Positions 11,365 to 12,758 of a DNA stretch of 12,758 nucleotides are shown in pieces (the first letter of the stretch is position 1; every line of letters starts with the position of its first letter). The notes beneath the pieces were generated by a model. It saw only the letters and a list, made by a program, of their open reading frames with translations. It had not been told where the DNA came from and ran no database searches. Source of the DNA: CAZMXS01 sp964570325 (GTDB lineage Bacteria; Verrucomicrobiota; Kiritimatiellia; CAIQIC01; CAZMXS01); contig CAZMXS010000097.1 in NCBI GenBank assembly GCA_964570325.1, positions 1 through 12,758 on the forward strand. Reading direction: 5' to 3'. Made by a program: the position numbers and the translations under genes.

Positions 11365-12758
11365 ACGTATTGTTGTTGTACCGGGACCGCGATTTCGATC
11401 CACAACGGAAGGCGCCCGACAATGCCGAGGCGCTCAGCCAGGATCTGGGGTTGCCGGCCATCTTCGACGCCATGGCCGCAGGCGACGCGTTCCTGCACGA
11501 CATGGCGCAGCGGGCGCTCTGGTCCGGTCTCGCGGCTGACTCTGACACCATCCGGTACCGTCAGGACATCCTCCAGGATTGCCTGCGGCATCCCGCCGCG
11601 ATTCAAGAACTCTATCGCCTGGCGCTCGCCGCGATCGAGAGCCGCAAAAAGACATGGTTTGGGGTCTTCAGCCGTTATTCATCGTCCATCCTGTACGGCG
11701 CGGTCAAGATGATGGAAGTGCTGGTGGAAATGCTCCAGGCGCTGCGGACCCTGGCCGTTGCCAATGCGGGCCGTTTCCAGTCGGAGGGGCTCACCGCATT
11801 CTTCAGCCGAATTCAGAATGAGTTGGATGACGAATACTTCGTCCGGGTGCGGCAACATCTGAAGGAACTGCATTTCCGCAAAGGGGTGTTGTTGAGCGCG
11901 GAACTGGGCATCGGCAACGTCGGCGCCAACTACACGCTGCGCAAGCCTCATCCGGAACAACGGGGCTGGCTGGCGCGCGCGCTGGCGCAGGGGCCGCCCG
12001 CGTACACCCTGTTCATAGACGACCGCGACGAAGCCGGCGCCAAGGCCCTCGCGGAAATCAAGGAACGAGGCATCAACCGGGTCGCGCATGCGCTCGCCCA
12101 ATCCGCCGACCACATCCTGGGTTTTTTCGCCCAACTGCGCGCGGAACTGGCCTTCTACGCGGGGTGCCTGAACCTGCATGCGCGGCTCACGGCCCGAGAC
12201 GCGCCGCTGTGTTTTCCCCAGCCGCCGCCCCGCGGGGAATCGCGTTGGTCGGGCCGCGGACTCTACGACGCCGGCCTGGCTTTGGCCACCGGCAACCGGC
12301 TGGTCGGCAACGATCTGGCCGCCGATGGACAGCGCCTGTTGGTTATCACCGGAGCAAACGAGGGCGGCAAGTCCACATTTCTGCGCAGCCTGGGCCTGGC
12401 CCAATTAATGATGCAGTGCGGGATGTTCGTGCCGGCGGAATCGTTCTGTTCCAATATCTGCGACCGGATATTCACCCACTACCGGCGCCGCGAAGATCCC
12501 ACGCTGCGCAGCGGCAAACTCGACGAAGAACTTGCGCGCGTGAGCGCCATCGTGGATCGCCTGACCCCGGATTCCCTGATCCTGCTTAATGAGTCATTCG
12601 CCGCCACGAACGAAAGAGAGGGCTCGGAGATTGCGGAGCAGATTGTGCGCGGCCTGTCGGGGAAAGGCGCCCGGCTGGTTTTCGTGACGCACCTGTACGA
12701 GTTTACGCGGCGGTGGCCCCCCCCACCACGCCAGGAATATCGGGGCGGAATATTTTGA
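11361..12758 (+). CDS. MutS-like ATPase B, C-terminus probably damaged by frameshift
   Basis: A second MutS-family protein, 465 residues as written, only distantly like its neighbour and translationally coupled to it by ATGA. The helical core spans about 1-300. The ATPase has Walker A GANEGGKSTFLRSLG (331-345, Lys337), MQCGMFVPAESF (351-362) as in MutS, Walker B LILLNESFAATNEREGSE (406-423) with Asn410-Glu411, and FVTHLYEF (441-448) with the His that protein A lacks. Mismatch-recognition and connector domains are missing here too. After residue 450 the family sequence collapses into WPPPPRQEYRGGIF and a stop on the last three bases of the window. An eight-C run (12717-12724) sits exactly at the break. 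Protein A continues about 65 residues past the corresponding point, so roughly 40 residues are probably lost by a frameshift or sequencing error at the edge. Confidence 0.88.
   Translation: MNVLLLYRDRDFDPQRKAPDNAEALSQDLGLPAIFDAMAAGDAFLHDMAQRALWSGLAADSDTIRYRQDILQDCLRHPAAIQELYRLALAAIESRKKTWFGVFSRYSSSILYGAVKMMEVLVEMLQALRTLAVANAGRFQSEGLTAFFSRIQNELDDEYFVRVRQHLKELHFRKGVLLSAELGIGNVGANYTLRKPHPEQRGWLARALAQGPPAYTLFIDDRDEAGAKALAEIKERGINRVAHALAQSADHILGFFAQLRAELAFYAGCLNLHARLTARDAPLCFPQPPPRGESRWSGRGLYDAGLALATGNRLVGNDLAADGQRLLVITGANEGGKSTFLRSLGLAQLMMQCGMFVPAESFCSNICDRIFTHYRRREDPTLRSGKLDEELARVSAIVDRLTPDSLILLNESFAATNEREGSEIAEQIVRGLSGKGARLVFVTHLYEFTRRWPPPPRQEYRGGIF

Noticed and set aside
9829..12758. Canonical mismatch-repair MutS or MutS2
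   Set aside because: No mismatch-binding Phe-x-Glu domain, no connector domain, no Smr domain, Asn in the Walker B Asp position, and lengths of about 500 instead of about 780-880 residues.
1..12758. CRISPR array, tRNA, rRNA, insertion sequence or phage genes
   Set aside because: No regularly spaced repeats, no cloverleaf or rRNA-like sequence, and no transposase, integrase or terminal inverted repeats were seen.

Overview
The window is a high-GC bacterial stretch with tight gene packing, good Shine-Dalgarno sites and two short overlaps (ATGA). No rRNA or tRNA is present, so placement is weak. A PVC-type bacterium (Verrucomicrobia/Kiritimatiellae/Planctomycetes) or a similar environmental genome is my guess, from the sigma/anti-sigma/secreted-protein cassette, the reversed HldE-like fusion and the glycine-zipper lipoprotein. 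A 10-N gap (3818-3827) inside a G/C homopolymer zone, and a broken gene at the right edge, suggest a draft or metagenome contig.

Layout. (1) 1-2575, minus strand: a soluble hybrid histidine kinase followed 19 nt later by a GT4 glycosyltransferase that runs off the left edge. (2) 2705-4159, minus strand: an ECF-like sigma factor, a one-pass membrane protein that is probably its anti-sigma factor, and a small secreted protein, all stop-to-start coupled. (3) 4340-5200, plus strand: a small exported Cys/Trp/Gly/Pro-rich protein and a glycine-zipper lipoprotein. (4) 5287-7804, minus strand: a nucleotidyltransferase-PfkB kinase fusion in the reverse of HldE order, then a protein resembling deoxyhypusine synthase remotely. 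(5) 7917-12758, plus strand: promoter, fluoride (crcB-motif) riboswitch, intrinsic terminator, then TPR protein, MFS transporter and two different MutS-like ATPases.

The most interesting part is region 5. The riboswitch is recognisable base by base: a 5-bp P1, a perfect 6-bp pseudoknot, a 6-bp P3 hairpin and the fluoride-site nucleotides, followed by a textbook terminator. No crcB/Fluc or CLC-F gene lies downstream. The switch instead precedes a small TPR protein, an MFS carrier of unknown substrate and a pair of MutS-family ATPases that lack mismatch-recognition domains. I infer a fluoride-induced response operon built from non-canonical parts: the MFS protein could be the exporter, and the MutS-like pair could work as a heterodimer on DNA or RNA. 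This is inferred from layout and motifs only.

The other regions look like housekeeping or envelope functions (surface sugar synthesis, envelope lipoprotein, signalling). Nothing in the sequence ties them to the fluoride operon except the divergent promoter region 7805-7960.
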